In this document: piece after piece, positions 11,861 to 23,208 of the stretch
Layout: each line of letters starts with the position of its first letter
Numbering within the stretch: position 1 is the stretch's first letter
Assembly: GCF_949987515.2 (NCBI RefSeq)
Contig: NC_082689.1
Location: forward strand, 4,096,001 to 4,160,000
Direction of reading: 5' to 3'
DNA length: 64,000 bases
From: Delphinus delphis
Lineage: Eukaryota; Chordata; Mammalia; Artiodactyla; Delphinidae
The notes under the pieces: model-generated
Seen by the model: the letters and a program-made list of their open reading frames with translations, nothing else
Told to the model about the DNA's origin: nothing
Databases searched by the model: none
Translations under genes and position numbers: made by a program

Positions 11861-12495
11861 TTTGCTTAACTTACTGTGTTTGGGGTCTCCTTTTCGCAGG
11901 CTGCAGGTTCGTAGTTCCCGTTGTTTTTGATGTCTGCCCCCAGTAGGTAAGGTTGGTTCAGTGGGTTGTGTAGGCTTCCTGGTGGAGGGGACTGCCTGTG
12001 TTCTTGTAGATGAGGCTGGATCTTGTCTTTCTGGTGGGCAGGACCACATCTGGTTGTGTATTTTGGGGTGTCTGTGAACTTATTATGATTTTAGCAGCCT
12101 CTCTGCTAATGGATGGGGTTATGTTCCTGTCTTGCTAGTTGTTTGGCATGGCATGTCCAGCACTGGAGCTCGCTGGTCATTGAGTGAAGCTAGGTCTTAA
12201 CACTGAGACCGAGATCTCTAAGAGAGCTCTTGCCGATTGATATTACATGGGACCAGGAGGTCTCTGGTGGTCCAATGTCCTGAACTCAGCTCTCCCAATT
12301 CAGAGGCTCCAGCCTGACAGCCAGCGGGAGCACCGAGACCCTTTTGGGAAGTCTGAGGTCTTCTGCCAGCATTCAGTAGGTGTTCTGTAGGAATTGTTCC
12401 ACATGTAGACGTATTTTTGATGTATTTGTGGGGAGGAAGATGATCTCCATTTCTTACTCCTCCACCATCTTGAACGTCCTCCTTGCTGAGGTTTT

Positions 12496-12830
12496 ATTAC
12501 CTAGAAACAATTGATTAAATCATGTCCATACGATAGAATTCAATCTCCAGTTCCCCTCTCTGGATTTCTGAGTATAGGGCTCCAAGTTCCAACCCTCTAA
12601 TCATACACATGATCTTTGTGGTGTGGCTTGATCTTTCTGGGTCTTTCCTCCCTTGAAACTCTTTAAGGTCACACCTCATTAGCATAAACTCAGGTATGCT
12701 CAGAAGTTGCCCCTTATGAATAACAAAGACACTCCTATCACCCAGGAAATTCCAAGGGTTTTGGAGCTCTGTGCCAGGGATGGTGACAAAGACAAGATAC
12801 ACAATGACCTATGTCTAAAAATCATCCTTT
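12496..12830 (+). mobile_element. Old mammalian LTR-like repeat, right part (split by L1)
   Basis: Continuation of the element at 6004-6511. It begins 'attacctagaaacaattgatt', passes 'ccaaccctctaatcatacac' and 'cattagcataaactcagg', and reaches the conserved end block 'ggaaattccaagggttttgg' and 'gagctctgtgccaggga'. The element's sense strand is the forward strand. Its family name is not settled; see the left part. Confidence 0.5.
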
Positions 12831-13287
12831 GAAAAATATTAGAATATACATTATTTTAATTAAAAAATAAGTTTTTGGTTATTAATGAAGAAGGCATTTG
12901 GGGATATTAGAGGCAGGGGAGACTCCCCAGGGAGATCTTCCAGCTGAGTCCAGGGTGGTGATGGGGGTTTTCCAAGAGGGACATTTGATGGGGGTGGGTG
13001 AGTGGGAGGGATGGGTATATGCTGAGGATACAGAACGTACATCACATTTCTGGAAGAAGTGGTGTGTTCCGTGGTAGTTGGAGTTTAAGTCTTCACGGAG
13101 AAGAGACGGCACCAGGTTGGGATAAACCATGTTTGCTATACAAGGGGGTCAAATTTGTCCCTTAGATGAGAGTTTTATAAACTACGTGTGGCATGGCTGA
13201 TTGATAGACTAGGAATATCAGACGACATGCATTCTTGAAGAGGAACTGTTGTTTTGTGAATTGTTTCAGTTATATGTGTATGTTTAT

Positions 13288-13288
<1 letters not shown>
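12831..13288. other. Unannotated sequence
   Basis: An AT-rich start (12835-12880) is followed by sequence with no recognised family or exon. Confidence 0.4.

Positions 13289-13320
<32 letters not shown>
13289..13320. repeat. (GT)16 microsatellite
   Basis: Sixteen uninterrupted GT units. Purity suggests it is likely polymorphic. Confidence 0.95.
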
Positions 13321-13323
<3 letters not shown>

Positions 13324-16129
13324 AACAACATCTGGGCCCCACAAGTAGACTGAAAATGACAAGTGTCCCACTGCTGAAGCTGTGACTTCCAACCAGAGGC
13401 TGTGAGCTGCAGACGGGCGCCGGTCAGACTATAAAATGATGAACTGGAACACTGGCAGGGGACTGCAAAGGAAAGGCCAGAATGGAGATATACCAGGGAA
13501 TTCTACTGACGGAATTAGGTGCCTGTCTTCCTGTGAGGCTGGATGAGGTTAAGATCCATAGAAGAAATACCAGGGAGGAGAGGCTATGTCATGAGAGACA
13601 CGTTGACTGAAAGGGCCCACAGGACATGATGTTAAGTGTGGACCTAGGTGTGTCTGCCGCAACCGTGGGCCAGAGGAAAACCAAGCCAGGAGAGCCAAAC
13701 ACACTGGAAAGTGGGAGGGCAGAGCGCACAGCCCACCAGGGCTTAAAGGAAGGAGAGGAAGAAGCTATTAGGGAGACAGGAAGAAGAAGTCAGGGACTTT
13801 GAAGGAGAGGTTTCCGGGCAGAAACAAGAGCCTCAGCCTGGTCTCCCCCAAAACCCGCTGGAATGCACACGGAATCTCCCTCGCAAAGCTGTGAAATTAA
13901 CTAAGCTTGAGAATGGGAGAACGCAAATCAGTCATGTTCCAGACTCTGGAAAGAATTTCCACTCAACACTACCTGGATAGAGCTAGTTGGAGCCAGAGTG
14001 ATTAAAAGCTCGTAGGACTGATTCAAGCAAAGAGAGACTGATCCTGGGACAGAAGAGATTCCAAACGGACTGTCCTGTGAATAAGAACTTGATACCTACA
14101 GAGAACGCACAGCCCAGTGGAATTCAGGTGAATTAGCTACCAAGCAACACCAGGAGAGCTGGCTGGCTCTTTGGTTAAAAAAAAAACCATAAGATTATAA
14201 GATCTTTAAATCCTACCCCAATACATTTTAGACAAATCAATGAATTAATAAACAAAAGAGAAAATATACGAATATGGATCTAATCTCTGTCTGGAGAAGG
14301 GCCTTCTAAAAAATAAATTACTGATGTGAATTATTTTAAATACACACGAAGCTAGAAACAGAGCCAACAGGATGCATTCCAGAAAATTCCTGGGGGCGTT
14401 TCCAGAAAGAGTGATCGGTAATGTCAACCACTGTGTAAGCCACCTCAGAATCAGGGTAAAGTCAAAGCTGGGTTCTGAAGAAGAGGCCAGATATAGGCAG
14501 GTGTGTATCAGGAAGGGAGGCCCAGGTGGCCAGGACAGAATGAGGCCGGGCCAGGGGCCAGCCAGGCCATGGTTTGGCCTGGCTTAATTATCAGGTTACA
14601 AAAGTCCTGCATAAACAAAGGCCACCTGGACAAGTGACAGCACCTACCTAACTTCATTTCCTTATGACTGTCAACATTGACATTGGTAGACTCTTTGAAA
14701 ACAAGTGTAATCACGCAGGGAAATAATATACTCTCTGCAGGTAAGCAGGTCTCCATATACCTGACCCAGGATACTGACTTGGGTAAAGAAAGTCACCACC
14801 TTGGGAAAATGAGGCCAGATATTTGTTAAGTGCTAGTATGCAGAATTGGTTTCCTAATTAATTTCTCCTCCATCAAACATATCTAAAGAGCAGCGTTTTG
14901 CATATTGTATCTAGAAGAGACACGGGACCTTCAAACACAGATCCCTGCCATCAGGGGAAGAGAAAAAGCCCGCAGAGACAGCAGATTTACACTGCTACCT
15001 TCCCTGGAAGGTATTTCAAAGCAGCTATTCAATTCACAGCTAAATACAAATGGGTTCTGTTTCATCTTCAACGAATGCTTCTGAAATATCTGGCAACCAG
15101 AACAGAGTGCCTAATTTACAGCACGCATGACACGTCCACATTTTTAAGTGGCATTTTCTTTTCTGATGTTCAAGAAAGGAACTAGACACTTAGACCAAAA
15201 GGTTAGAAAAATATCCTTCTAGTAATTACAACCATGTTTTTTTCTTGCATCGCCTTGGCTAAGGTGAGCAAGGAGGCTGGGCGGTGGTGCCCCTGTCCAA
15301 TGCAGACAGGCTGGAAGCCCCTCCTCAAAATCAAGCAGAAGTGGTTTTTACTAGTGACAGACCCTAGGTTTAAAATGAATGTCCATCCACTTTGAAATTC
15401 AAGATCATATTTAACGTGCTGTGCTGCATCCCTGAGGGGCTCACATCCACCTGCAGGATTTTCTTGGACATTCTGCTGTCCGGGGAGGGGACAGAGGGGT
15501 GGACTCCCGCAGAAGCTCCATTTCCTGGAGCCCTGGTTTGAAAGATCAGAGTTTTATTCACAGGTTCTCACCTTCAATAAAGGGGTTTTCCTCCTTTCAA
15601 TTCAACACAGTCTTTGTTTACAGAGCTGATGAAAGGTGTTCCTTTCCAATCTGGTCTGTTTTGGGGGCGGGGCAAACTCCACTAAAAGCTGCTGGTGTTT
15701 AGCCAGAAGGGAGATAAGGATTTGTGTTTTATGATGTAGGCAGCCAGATGGATCAGACACCTAAGACAAAGCTGAGAACTCATTAGCATTTGAAAGAAAC
15801 CCACAAATGCTCGTTGCTCACAAGGATTTTGCCTGATGCTTCTGTTCTATGAAAGTTGAACAGAAGGTTGTTTTTTTTCCTACTTCCTTGGAGTGAACGT
15901 GGAAAGACACAAAAGTTGCCCTGTAGAATGTGCAGGAGGTAGCTAGAGCCTTTAGATATGAAGAAAGTGCGGTTAGCAGGGACTTAAACTGTCCTGCTTT
16001 CAGGACCCCAGGCTCAGTGAGGCCTGCTCTGAGCCTTCCCCATTGCCCCATCCTGGCCAGGTCTCCTGTGCGGATCCTGGCTCTGCACCCAGTTCATTTC
16101 CTCTGCGGCGCTCTTTGCAAATCGTAGGG
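13321..16129. other. Unannotated sequence, 2.8 kb
   Basis: I recognise no repeat family and no convincing exon. Overlapping short frames are present on both strands. A run of A lies at 14177-14186 ('ggttaaaaaaaaaaccat'). A self-complementary GC-rich patch of GGCC-type words (ggccgggccaggggccagcc, ggccatggtttggcc) lies near 14545-14582. Part of it may be old repeat too diverged to read by eye. Confidence 0.4.
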
Positions 16130-16285
16130 ATACGTCTGTGTAGACATTTGTCCTTCACCCTTGCTAGACCCGGGATTAAGACAGGGGTGCTGTGTGTATT
16201 CACTTCCGTACACCCAACCCCTTGCACAGGGGATGACATCAGTAAACACTCAGTAATTACTGAATCAATCACATCCTCTTGAAGA
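16130..16285 (+). repeat. L2 LINE 3'-end remnant
   Basis: The run 'ttcacttccgtacacccaac', 'cccttgcacaggggatgaca' and 'cactcagtaattactgaatcaatc' is a diverged copy of the L2 3' terminus. Confidence 0.6.
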
Positions 16286-16409
16286 CAAGGAGGCTTTGGT
16301 GACGTCTGCCCTTTGTTTAGAAGGACACATTTTTTTTCTTTTATCTTAAGTGTCTTTCTGTATACTGGCTTCTTTCCCTAAACTAATAAATGCATTTAAA
16401 TATCTCCAC

Positions 16410-16535
16410 TCATTAAGAGAAGGAAGGAAGGAAGAACAGGGGTTGGGGGGGAAGGAAGGAGGGAGGGAGGGAGGAAGAAGGAAAAAGACTCAAAGGTAAG
16501 CAAGAAAAAAAGACACAAAGAAAGAAAAAAAGTCA
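16410..16535. repeat. Purine-rich (GA/GGGA) low-complexity tract
   Basis: A long, nearly uninterrupted purine run with GGAA and GGGA words lies just before the T-run of the next SINE. Clustered G-runs at 16439-16475 (GGGG, GGGGGGG and three GGGA steps) could support non-B DNA. Confidence 0.85.
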
Positions 16536-16560
16536 GAACAGGAAACTTCTTCGATTCTAT

Positions 16561-16687
16561 CTTTTTTTTTTTTTTTTTGGCAGTGCCAAGCAGCGTGCAG
16601 AATCTTAGTTTCCTCAGCAGGGATCGAACCTGCGCCCCCTGCAGTGGAAGCACGGAGTCTTAACCACTGGACCACCAGGGAAGCCCC
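16561..16687 (-). mobile_element. Short CHR/CHR-2-type tRNA-derived SINE
   Basis: On the reverse strand it starts with 'gcttccctggtggtccagtg' and has an exact B box, GGTTCGATCC (rc at 16621-16630). It ends in an A tail, seen as T at 16562-16578. Only about 127 bp long, it lacks the longer CHR-1 tail region. Short flanking duplications are 'attctat' at 16554-16560 and 16689-16695. Confidence 0.85.
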
Positions 16688-16734
16688 AATTCTATTTTCT
16701 TATCTAGATTATTTCACTATCAAACTTCTTGAAA

Positions 16735-17159
16735 GGTAAGCAGCCCTTATTCTAGCTTTTCTCACCTCCATTCATCCTGCAGCCCTCTTCAGCGTCTCCC
16801 CATTCCGCCACTAAAATAGCCTCTCTGAATTACCTGTGTACTTCCATTCTGACAAATTACCTCTTGCACCCAGAAATGGTCAGATGGCATCTGACTGGCC
16901 TCTGGATCGAGGAGCAGAATTCCTGAATGTCATTTTCCTCTTTCCCAAGATCGGACCTAGAGAAGGGGATAGAGATAGCGATGCCTTTCTCCTCTTTGTA
17001 ATGGTTGTGCTGAATCTCTTCCATCTCCTCCAAGCCTCCCTGTCCCACCTCCATCATCCCAAGTCCAGCAGATGGGCTTGCCTTCTCCCTCACAGAAATG
17101 GTGGAGGTCATCAAGCACACAGTGCCTCAATTTCCCCAGCATTTCCACCTCCAGAATGA
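16735..17159 (+). repeat. L2 ORF2 fragment (probable)
   Basis: 'cacctccattcatcctgcag' and the following 'ccccattccgccactaaaat' resemble the L2 RT-region text seen again near 17870-17950, so the two appear related. The right half (16850-17159) is less certain. An LTR follows directly. Confidence 0.35.
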
Positions 17160-17690
17160 TACCTACCTTTACCAGTTACTGAATAACAAAATACTCCAAA
17201 ACTGAGTGGCGTAAAGCTACCACAAACATTTATTACCTCTCATGGCTCAGGAATTTGGGAAGCGCTTAGCAGTTAGGGGTTCTGGCTCAGGGTTTCTCAT
17301 GAGTCAAGGTGTCGGCTGGAATTGAAGTTATCTGAAAGCTTGACTGGGGCTGGAGGGGCCACTTCCAAGACATCTTACTCACAGGGTTGATTTTTGCAGG
17401 AGGCCTCAGGTCCTCAGCACACAGACCTTTCCACAGGGTTGCTTGAGTGTCCTCACAACGTGGTGGCTGGCTTCCCCCAGAGAGTGACCCAAGAGAACAA
17501 GGTGGAAGCCACAAGGTCTTGTGCGACCTATAGCCTCAGCAGTGACACTCCATCCATTCCTTACTACCCTGTAGGTTACACAGGTCAGCCCTACTCAGTG
17601 TTGGAGAGGATTACACCAACGTGTGAACGGCAGGCTGCAAGACTGGAAGGGACGGTGTCTTGAAGGTTGGCTACCACATAGAATTTTCTC
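17160..17690 (-). mobile_element. Old LTR, MLT/ERVL-MaLR type
   Basis: In reverse orientation it shows the MaLR-type 3' end ('ataacaaaatactccaaaac', 'tgagtggcgtaaagc' and 'catttattacctctcatgg'). A diverged body follows, including 'cacagggttgcttgagtgtc'. It lies between two L2-like fragments. No internal region was seen, so it is probably a solo LTR. Confidence 0.5.
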
Positions 17691-17829
17691 TTTCCTGGCT
17701 CTGCCAGAAACCCTCTTTCCCCTTTTATCTTTAGTCTCTCCTTGTCTACTGACTTATTTGCCTCAATAAATAAATATATCCAAATATCTTCTAAACAAAA
17801 AAGGAAATAAAACTCTCTCTCCATCTATC

Positions 17830-18230
17830 TGATTTCACCAAGTTTCCTTAAAATGTCCTCAATCTGCTGTCTCAGCTTCCTCAGCTCCATTCATGCTTCA
17901 GCCCATCACAGCCTCTCTTTGGTCCCCACGATTCCTCTAAAACTCCTGCTGTGGCCACCAAGTCCTGGTCACCAAATCCAGTGACCGCTCTAACCCAGGT
18001 GACATCTCTGGGGACATGGGCGTAGGTAACCCCCCCCTTCCTCTCTGAAATACCTTCTCCTTAAGTCCCTTGGGCATCTTCCTCTCCTGGGTCATGTCTT
18101 GAGTCTGTTTCTTCTGCACTCCCCTCACTGTTCCTTCTTCCTCTGCCTCTGCCCTTAAATGCTATATTTCCAGGGATTCCATCCTCAACCCTCTCCTCTT
18201 CACTCTCTGTCCACGCTCTGTAGAGCTGAA
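17830..18230 (+). repeat. L2 LINE ORF2 (reverse transcriptase region) fragment
   Basis: The order 'ctccattcatgcttcagccc', 'ggccaccaagtcctggtcac', 'caaatccagtgaccgct', then 'atcctcaaccctctcctctt' 'cactctctgtcca' tracks the L2 RT coding region. All frames are broken. Confidence 0.55.
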
Positions 18231-18257
18231 GCCCCAAGTGTTGCAGGGAAGCAGAGT

Positions 18258-18395
18258 GGCTTCCCTGAGTGGCCGTGACCAAGTCCCTAAACTCTCCATG
18301 TGTCAGGTTTTCTGTCTCCACGATGGAGAGCACAGACCAACCTCATGGGAGCGTTAAATATGCTAATTCAGGCCGATGACAATACTTAGCAGCTA
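18258..18395 (+). repeat. MIR SINE remnant
   Basis: A diverged forward MIR: 'gtgaccaagtccctaaactctc' (for gtgaccttgggcaa-), 'tgtcaggttttctgtctcca', 'gggagcgttaaatatgc' and 'gacaatacttagcagc'. Confidence 0.55.
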
Positions 18396-19539
18396 GGAAT
18401 GAGGTTGGGAGTGTCACCCCACTCACGGGATCCAGCAATTACTCGTAGCCGATTCTAATTTCACAAATCACTCACTTAGGGGTGCAAACGGTTCCCATAT
18501 CTGGACTTTGTGCCGTGAGCCCCCACTGCCACCTGAAGGTGTCAGCACACTTAATCTAGTCACTTCCAAGTAAACTCAGCCAGCTTCAGTGATCTCTTGT
18601 TAATTTCGGATGAAACTCACAGGCAAATCCAGGGTCCCGTCCCCCTTCTTCCAGGATGACACCTGGGTTCAGTGGACACCTGCACAACCTCATGACATCA
18701 GGGACCAACCTTTGATTCTTGGCCACTATCTGTCCATGTGGCTTCCACTTGTTCCATCGTCCTCGGCCATGGTCACCTGCTGTCACCCACTAAAATATAA
18801 CCTTCCAGGCTGGTCTTGGGACATCACCATCCTTCATAGCTGCCATCAGCTGCAGGGTACCTTGTAACCATTTCCTGATCCAGCCTTCAGGTAGGCACCC
18901 TCATTCCAGATGACACAGGCTTGCCGGCTGGCTTTTTCTCACAATCTCCATGCCCTTTCCAGCCACAGTAGGACCTGCCCACATCCTCTTGGTGTCCATG
19001 GGCCTCTGGGAGGTACCCACAGGTGCATCTATCTGCCTGCTGTTCTCTGCCACACTGGTGCCCTGTCACACACCAGGCTTCTCTCCAGACCTCCTGTCTA
19101 CCTGGCACCCACCAGGAAGAAAGACATGGGATCATCGCAGGCTGAGATGCACTGATCTAGCTGGATCCTCATTGCTGCCCATGGCGGTGGGAACTCAGCC
19201 AGAAGAGGGCTGGTGGAACCCAGGACCCTAACGCGAGGCTTGTCTCTCCTGCTTCTCCTCCAGTTCATCCCCGCTTATCACCTCCTCAGCAGAGACACTT
19301 GTCTGGACCCTAGGAGGAAGAGAGGAAGAGGGCAATTGCGATCATCTGTAGATAATTCAGCTGCATACCCAAACCACTCACCCTAGTTTTTAACTTGAAG
19401 CCAGAAAGTTCACGCATTCATCCTCTGGTGTCTCTGTTCACAGATGAATGCCCCCAGCCTGAATGGGGGAAAATCTCAGGGTTAGGTTATGCGTGTGACA
19501 AACCCTTGGGTTAATAATCACTGGCCGCCCAGCCATGCG
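18396..19539. other. Unannotated sequence
   Basis: No recognised repeat or gene. Short frames on both strands overlap one another. Confidence 0.4.
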
Positions 19540-19760
19540 TGTGTATGCTGATAACTCCCAAACCCTCTTTGCTGGTCCACAACCTCCTGGACACCCCCAA
19601 GCTGTGGGCACTCCAGGGTCAACCAGATGTCGCCTGCACCTCAGGGCCGCTTTGCCCCACCTCGTCTCCCTTGGGGTCCCTGCACTGAAGGCTGCGTTTG
19701 CACATTACTCTCTCTATTTCATTCTCAACATCCAGCCAATTCCAATACCACAGCTTCCTG
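19540..19760 (+). repeat. L2 LINE ORF2 fragment
   Basis: 'gctgataactcccaaaccct' near the left and 'cattctcaacatccagccaa' near the right match successive positions of the L2 RT region in the correct order. Confidence 0.5.
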
Positions 19761-19879
19761 CCACTAAACCACAAAATGCCTTCCCACAGAGAGTTGGGGC
19801 AAGGCTCCGAGTGCCAGCTCCCTGACGTCTAAGCCCTGTGACCCTGCATGGTCCATGCCTAATAGAGACAGCTGTTTGA

Positions 19880-20029
19880 AGTTGAAAAGACTAGATTCTA
19901 GTTCCGATGCAGCCCTGAAATTACTTAAAAGAGATTTTTTTCAAGATGGCTTTTTTTGTTTTCTAGGCCTCAGTTACCTCAATCTCTCTCTCTCAGTATC
20001 TACCTCCAATGATTTCCAAGCTCAATAAG
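19880..20029 (+). repeat. MIR-like remnant (weak)
   Basis: 'gactagattctagttccgatg' and 'ggcctcagttacctcaatct' recall the forward MIR tRNA-related part and core. The distance between them is disturbed by a T-rich patch. Low certainty. Confidence 0.3.
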
Positions 20030-20700
20030 CGAAGTCTCGCCTTTGCCAAAAGGATTCTTGCAGGCGTTAACCTCCACGGTTGATTACGTGCCACGGGCCG
20101 AAGCACACGGGGATCGGAAGCGTGCACAGCATCCCGGAGGGCCCGGTCGGTGCTGGGTCGCTTCTGAGGCTGCCCGTGGCGTCCACGGGGTGTTACCCAT
20201 CACCCACGTGGGAAGGACGCTGCTGCCGGGGCCTCTGTCCCCCCGGGGGGAGTGGACGCTGCTCTCCAGTGAGTGATGAGAGCAGTAAAAGGCTTGAGGT
20301 TCCGGGGTGATGGATGCACTAGGTTTGGGTTCTGACTCCACTTATGTCTGGAATTTGAAATTCTCAGGGGAGCCGACTTTCACTGAAAGCCATTTCTCAC
20401 CTTATTGATGCCCAAGGATGTCAAGTTATTTGACTTTTGGCGTCCCTCTTCCTCCTGCCCCTGCTTCCTCCCTGTGAAATGTTATGATTAGACATTCTCT
20501 TATCAGATGATCTAATGTAAAGAGCAGAGCAGGAAAGAGCAGTGTGAAGAGTGGAGCCCGTGCCAAACCCCGGCGGTCACACGCCCCACACGAGCCCCTC
20601 TGACCAGCAAGGGAAGCTCACGTTCAACCACAGCCAGAGAACCCTCGCTAACACGCGCCCCACGGGTGAGGCGCTCGGGGGGGCTTAGATGCCATCCATC
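20030..20700. promoter_or_regulatory. CpG-rich patch (small CpG-island-like region)
   Basis: By eye I count roughly 22 CpG in about 240 bp (20030-20270) and about 12 more in 20550-20690, while flanks have few. A CACGTG E-box lies near 20203-20209, and a perfect 12-bp C6G6 palindrome at 20239-20250. There is no recognisable repeat. It could be an unmethylated regulatory element or an orphan promoter. No exon or transcript evidence is visible. Confidence 0.4.
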
Positions 20701-20739
20701 AACTCTGCTCCCCCTCCCCCGGTCAGGGCCACCTCGGAG

Positions 20740-20826
20740 CCAGTGGCTCGCCTGCCTTAGAATCGCTGCCTTTTTTCTAATGCATATCCCAGTGACTCAG
20801 ATGCCCGCTAGAGGTTGAGAGCTGGT
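20740..20826. mobile_element. MER5-like DNA transposon remnant
   Basis: The short segment opens with 'cagtggctcgcctgccttag' and closes with 'aggttgagagctgg', resembling MER5 terminal inverted repeats. Much of the internal sequence is missing. Confidence 0.45.
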
Positions 20827-20829
20827 ACC

Positions 20830-21944
20830 CAGAGCCTTCCAAATGCATTGTTGCCCTTTCAGGACCATTTTGGAGAGAAAAACGTTTCTGTACAGAGAGC
20901 CACCACCCCGGTATGACCTGGAGGATGCTTTCAGGAGATGATTCAGCTGTTTCCAAGGCCCATCCCTGTTCCTGTCCGTGAGGACCCGACAGACCAGCTC
21001 GAGTCCCTGCCCTGGTCTCGTCAGGGCTCCTCAGGGTTTTCCAGATGGACTTCTGTGATCACAGACCAAATGAGCCTGGGGCTGGCATGTCACCTGCAGG
21101 CCCCACCACTCTGCAGCCCCTACTGTCTGATAAAGTGATAAAGTCCTGTGTCCTCTTCCCTGGCCACCCATGCTGCGTATCGGGGGCCTTTGGGAATCTT
21201 GGTGGCATTCTGCTCCTTGAGAAAGTGACCTTGAGGAGTCTGTCCTAAGGAATCTGTTTAGTTCTTTCCAAGGTGGAATATGCCAGAAATCCACTAATGG
21301 TGAGTCCTGAGGGCAGCAGAGGAGGCCACATCATTTAGGCTTTCTCAGACACAGCATATAAAAAATGAAAGAAAAAGAGGGAGAGAGGAAGGGAAACATA
21401 GGACCACAGTCATCACAGTTTTCTTAATTATTTATTTAGTAAAACAAACCCTAAATTAGTTTAATTAGCTTTTTATATATAAGTGTTGGGCACTTGACCC
21501 AAGATAGTGATTTGTGTCTGTGCACTGAACCTCCTCCACCACTAACTCAGAAGAAACATCAGAAGACCATGATTCTGTGCCCGTGGTTGAAGGGCACCCC
21601 CCAAAGGCCAGGGACTCAAGGGCTCTCTGTGTAGGCCTGGCCAGAGGGGACATGGGTCCACCCCCTGCTAAGAGGGCAGGGAGGACAGGCAGAAAAATCA
21701 GACATTGTACAGGCCAGTCTCATTGTACAGTCTCAGCTTCCACCATCACAGAACAAGAAACCTTTGTGCTGAGGAATTTTGAGCAAGAAGGGAAGGCTGA
21801 GGCAGGATCTTGTGTCTGAATGTTCAAGCTGATCTTACAGAAGGAGCTGCGCGTGAGACTCCGGGCAGCCAAGAGGCTCGGGAAGGGTGTGCCAGCAGAG
21901 GTGACGTCATGGGGAAGGGTCCCGGCAGTCAAGCAGACTGACAT
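20830..21944. other. Unannotated sequence with a palindromic CRE
   Basis: No repeat or gene was recognised. An AT-rich stretch lies at 21420-21480. A full palindromic cAMP-response-type site TGACGTCA sits at 21902-21909, 35 bp before the MaLR-like internal sequence begins. No recognisable 5' LTR is present here. Confidence 0.4.
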
Positions 21945-23208
21945 GGGTGTTGGTACTGAGAAGTGGGCTGATACTGTGACAAATCCCTAAAAGTGTGGAA
22001 GCAGTTTTGCAATGGGGTGATGGGTGGAGACTGGCGGAGTGTTGAGGTTCATGCTGGAAAAAGCCTGGATTTCTGGGAAGGGACTATTGTTGGAAATATG
22101 GATGTTAAAGGCCATTCTGGTGGGGTGTCAGGCGGAAATAAGAAACGTGTCATTGGAAACAGGAGGAAAGGTGATCTTTGTTATAAAGTGGCAAAGAGCT
22201 TGGGTGAACTGTGTTCTGGAGTTTTGTGGAAGGTAGAATTTGCAAAGCGATGGCATTGCATTTTAGCTGAGGAGATCTCTAAGCCAGGTGTTGAAACACT
22301 TGGTTCCTCCTGGCATCTTATAGTCAAAGGTGAGAGGAGAGAGATGAATTGAAGAAGGAATGGTTAAGCAAAAAGGAGCCAGAACTGAAGATTTGGAAAT
22401 TCTTAGGCTATGCATATTGCAAAAAAAGAGAAAACTTGTTTTGAAGAGAACACCGAGGGTGTGACTGAACAAACATTTGATAAGGAGGTTTGCATGGGTG
22501 TGAACTACGAACTGAATGAGGCAGCACAGCAGAAGCAGGAATGGAAATGGGAGTTTACCAGCAGAAACACTGCCAGGTGGAGCTGAACGGGATGGAGATG
22601 GGACAAAATGAAAGAAGGACTTGGATAGCATCATAGAGCTATTGGACTGTGAGCTTGTGGTATTCTTCAAGAAAAGGGAAAATGACCCTAAGGGTAATAC
22701 AGAGATTATCAGAGCCACCACAAGAAGGCCTCCGCCAAAAGCCATGAGGGTGGAACTCAGGCCCAACAGAACATGTGGCTGGGACTGCTGCCCCAGAGCA
22801 TCTGGAAGGCAGGGTGTTGAGCCTTAGAGATTTATTCTCAAGCCTTAAGATCTAATAGGATTCACCTTGCTAGGTTCTGGACTTGCTTGGGACCCTTTGC
22901 TCCTTCCTTCTTTCCTACATCTCCCTGTGGATTAGGAATGTCTATCCTATGTCTGTGCCAACCTTATATTTTGGAAGCACATAACTTGTCTGGTTTCACA
23001 GGTTCCCAGCTGGAGAGGAATGTTGCCTCAGGATAAATAGTACTTCCAGCCTCACCCACATCTGATTTAGATGAAATTTAAATGAGGCTTTGGACTCAAG
23101 ATTTTAGAGTTGATGCTGGAACAACTTAAAATATTTGAGACTGTTAAGATGCAATGAATGTGTTTTCATGTGAAAATGACATGAATTAGGGAAGGCTAGG
23201 GACAGAGT
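21945..23208 (+). mobile_element. MaLR (MLT1/MST-type) internal region, non-coding
   Basis: The sequence follows the known internal part of mammalian MaLR elements in order. It opens with 'gagaagtgggctgatactgt' and 'gtggaagcagttttgcaatg', continues with 'catgctggaaaaagcctgg', passes a decayed middle, and ends with 'ggactcaagattttagagtt' and 'gatgctggaacaact'. It abuts an LTR at 23209. These elements are non-autonomous and carry no functional gene. Open frames on either strand here, including a 167-codon reverse one at 22263-22766, are incidental. At about 1.26 kb it appears shortened. Confidence 0.7.

Larger units (their letters stand above)
6512..12482 (-). mobile_element. Near full-length L1 LINE retrotransposon (degenerate)
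   Basis: The element is about 5.97 kb including a 207-bp nested SINE. Read on the reverse strand it has a 5' UTR (12482 to about 11861), ORF1 (11860-10973), ORF2 (10914-6891), a 3' UTR and an A-rich tail at the 6512-6531 side. A perfect 13-bp target-site duplication, ttgctgaggtttt, lies at 6499-6511 and 12483-12495. This shows the 5' end is essentially complete, since most L1 copies are 5'-truncated. Its first bases contain CCATCTT at 12465-12471, a YY1-type site in the same place as in other mammalian L1 promoters. Both reading frames carry many stops and frameshifts, so the copy is dead. Confidence 0.93.

Noticed and set aside
22263..22766. 167-codon reverse frame with hydrophobic stretches
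   Set aside because: It is antisense to MaLR internal sequence, which is non-coding, and it has no recognisable domain.
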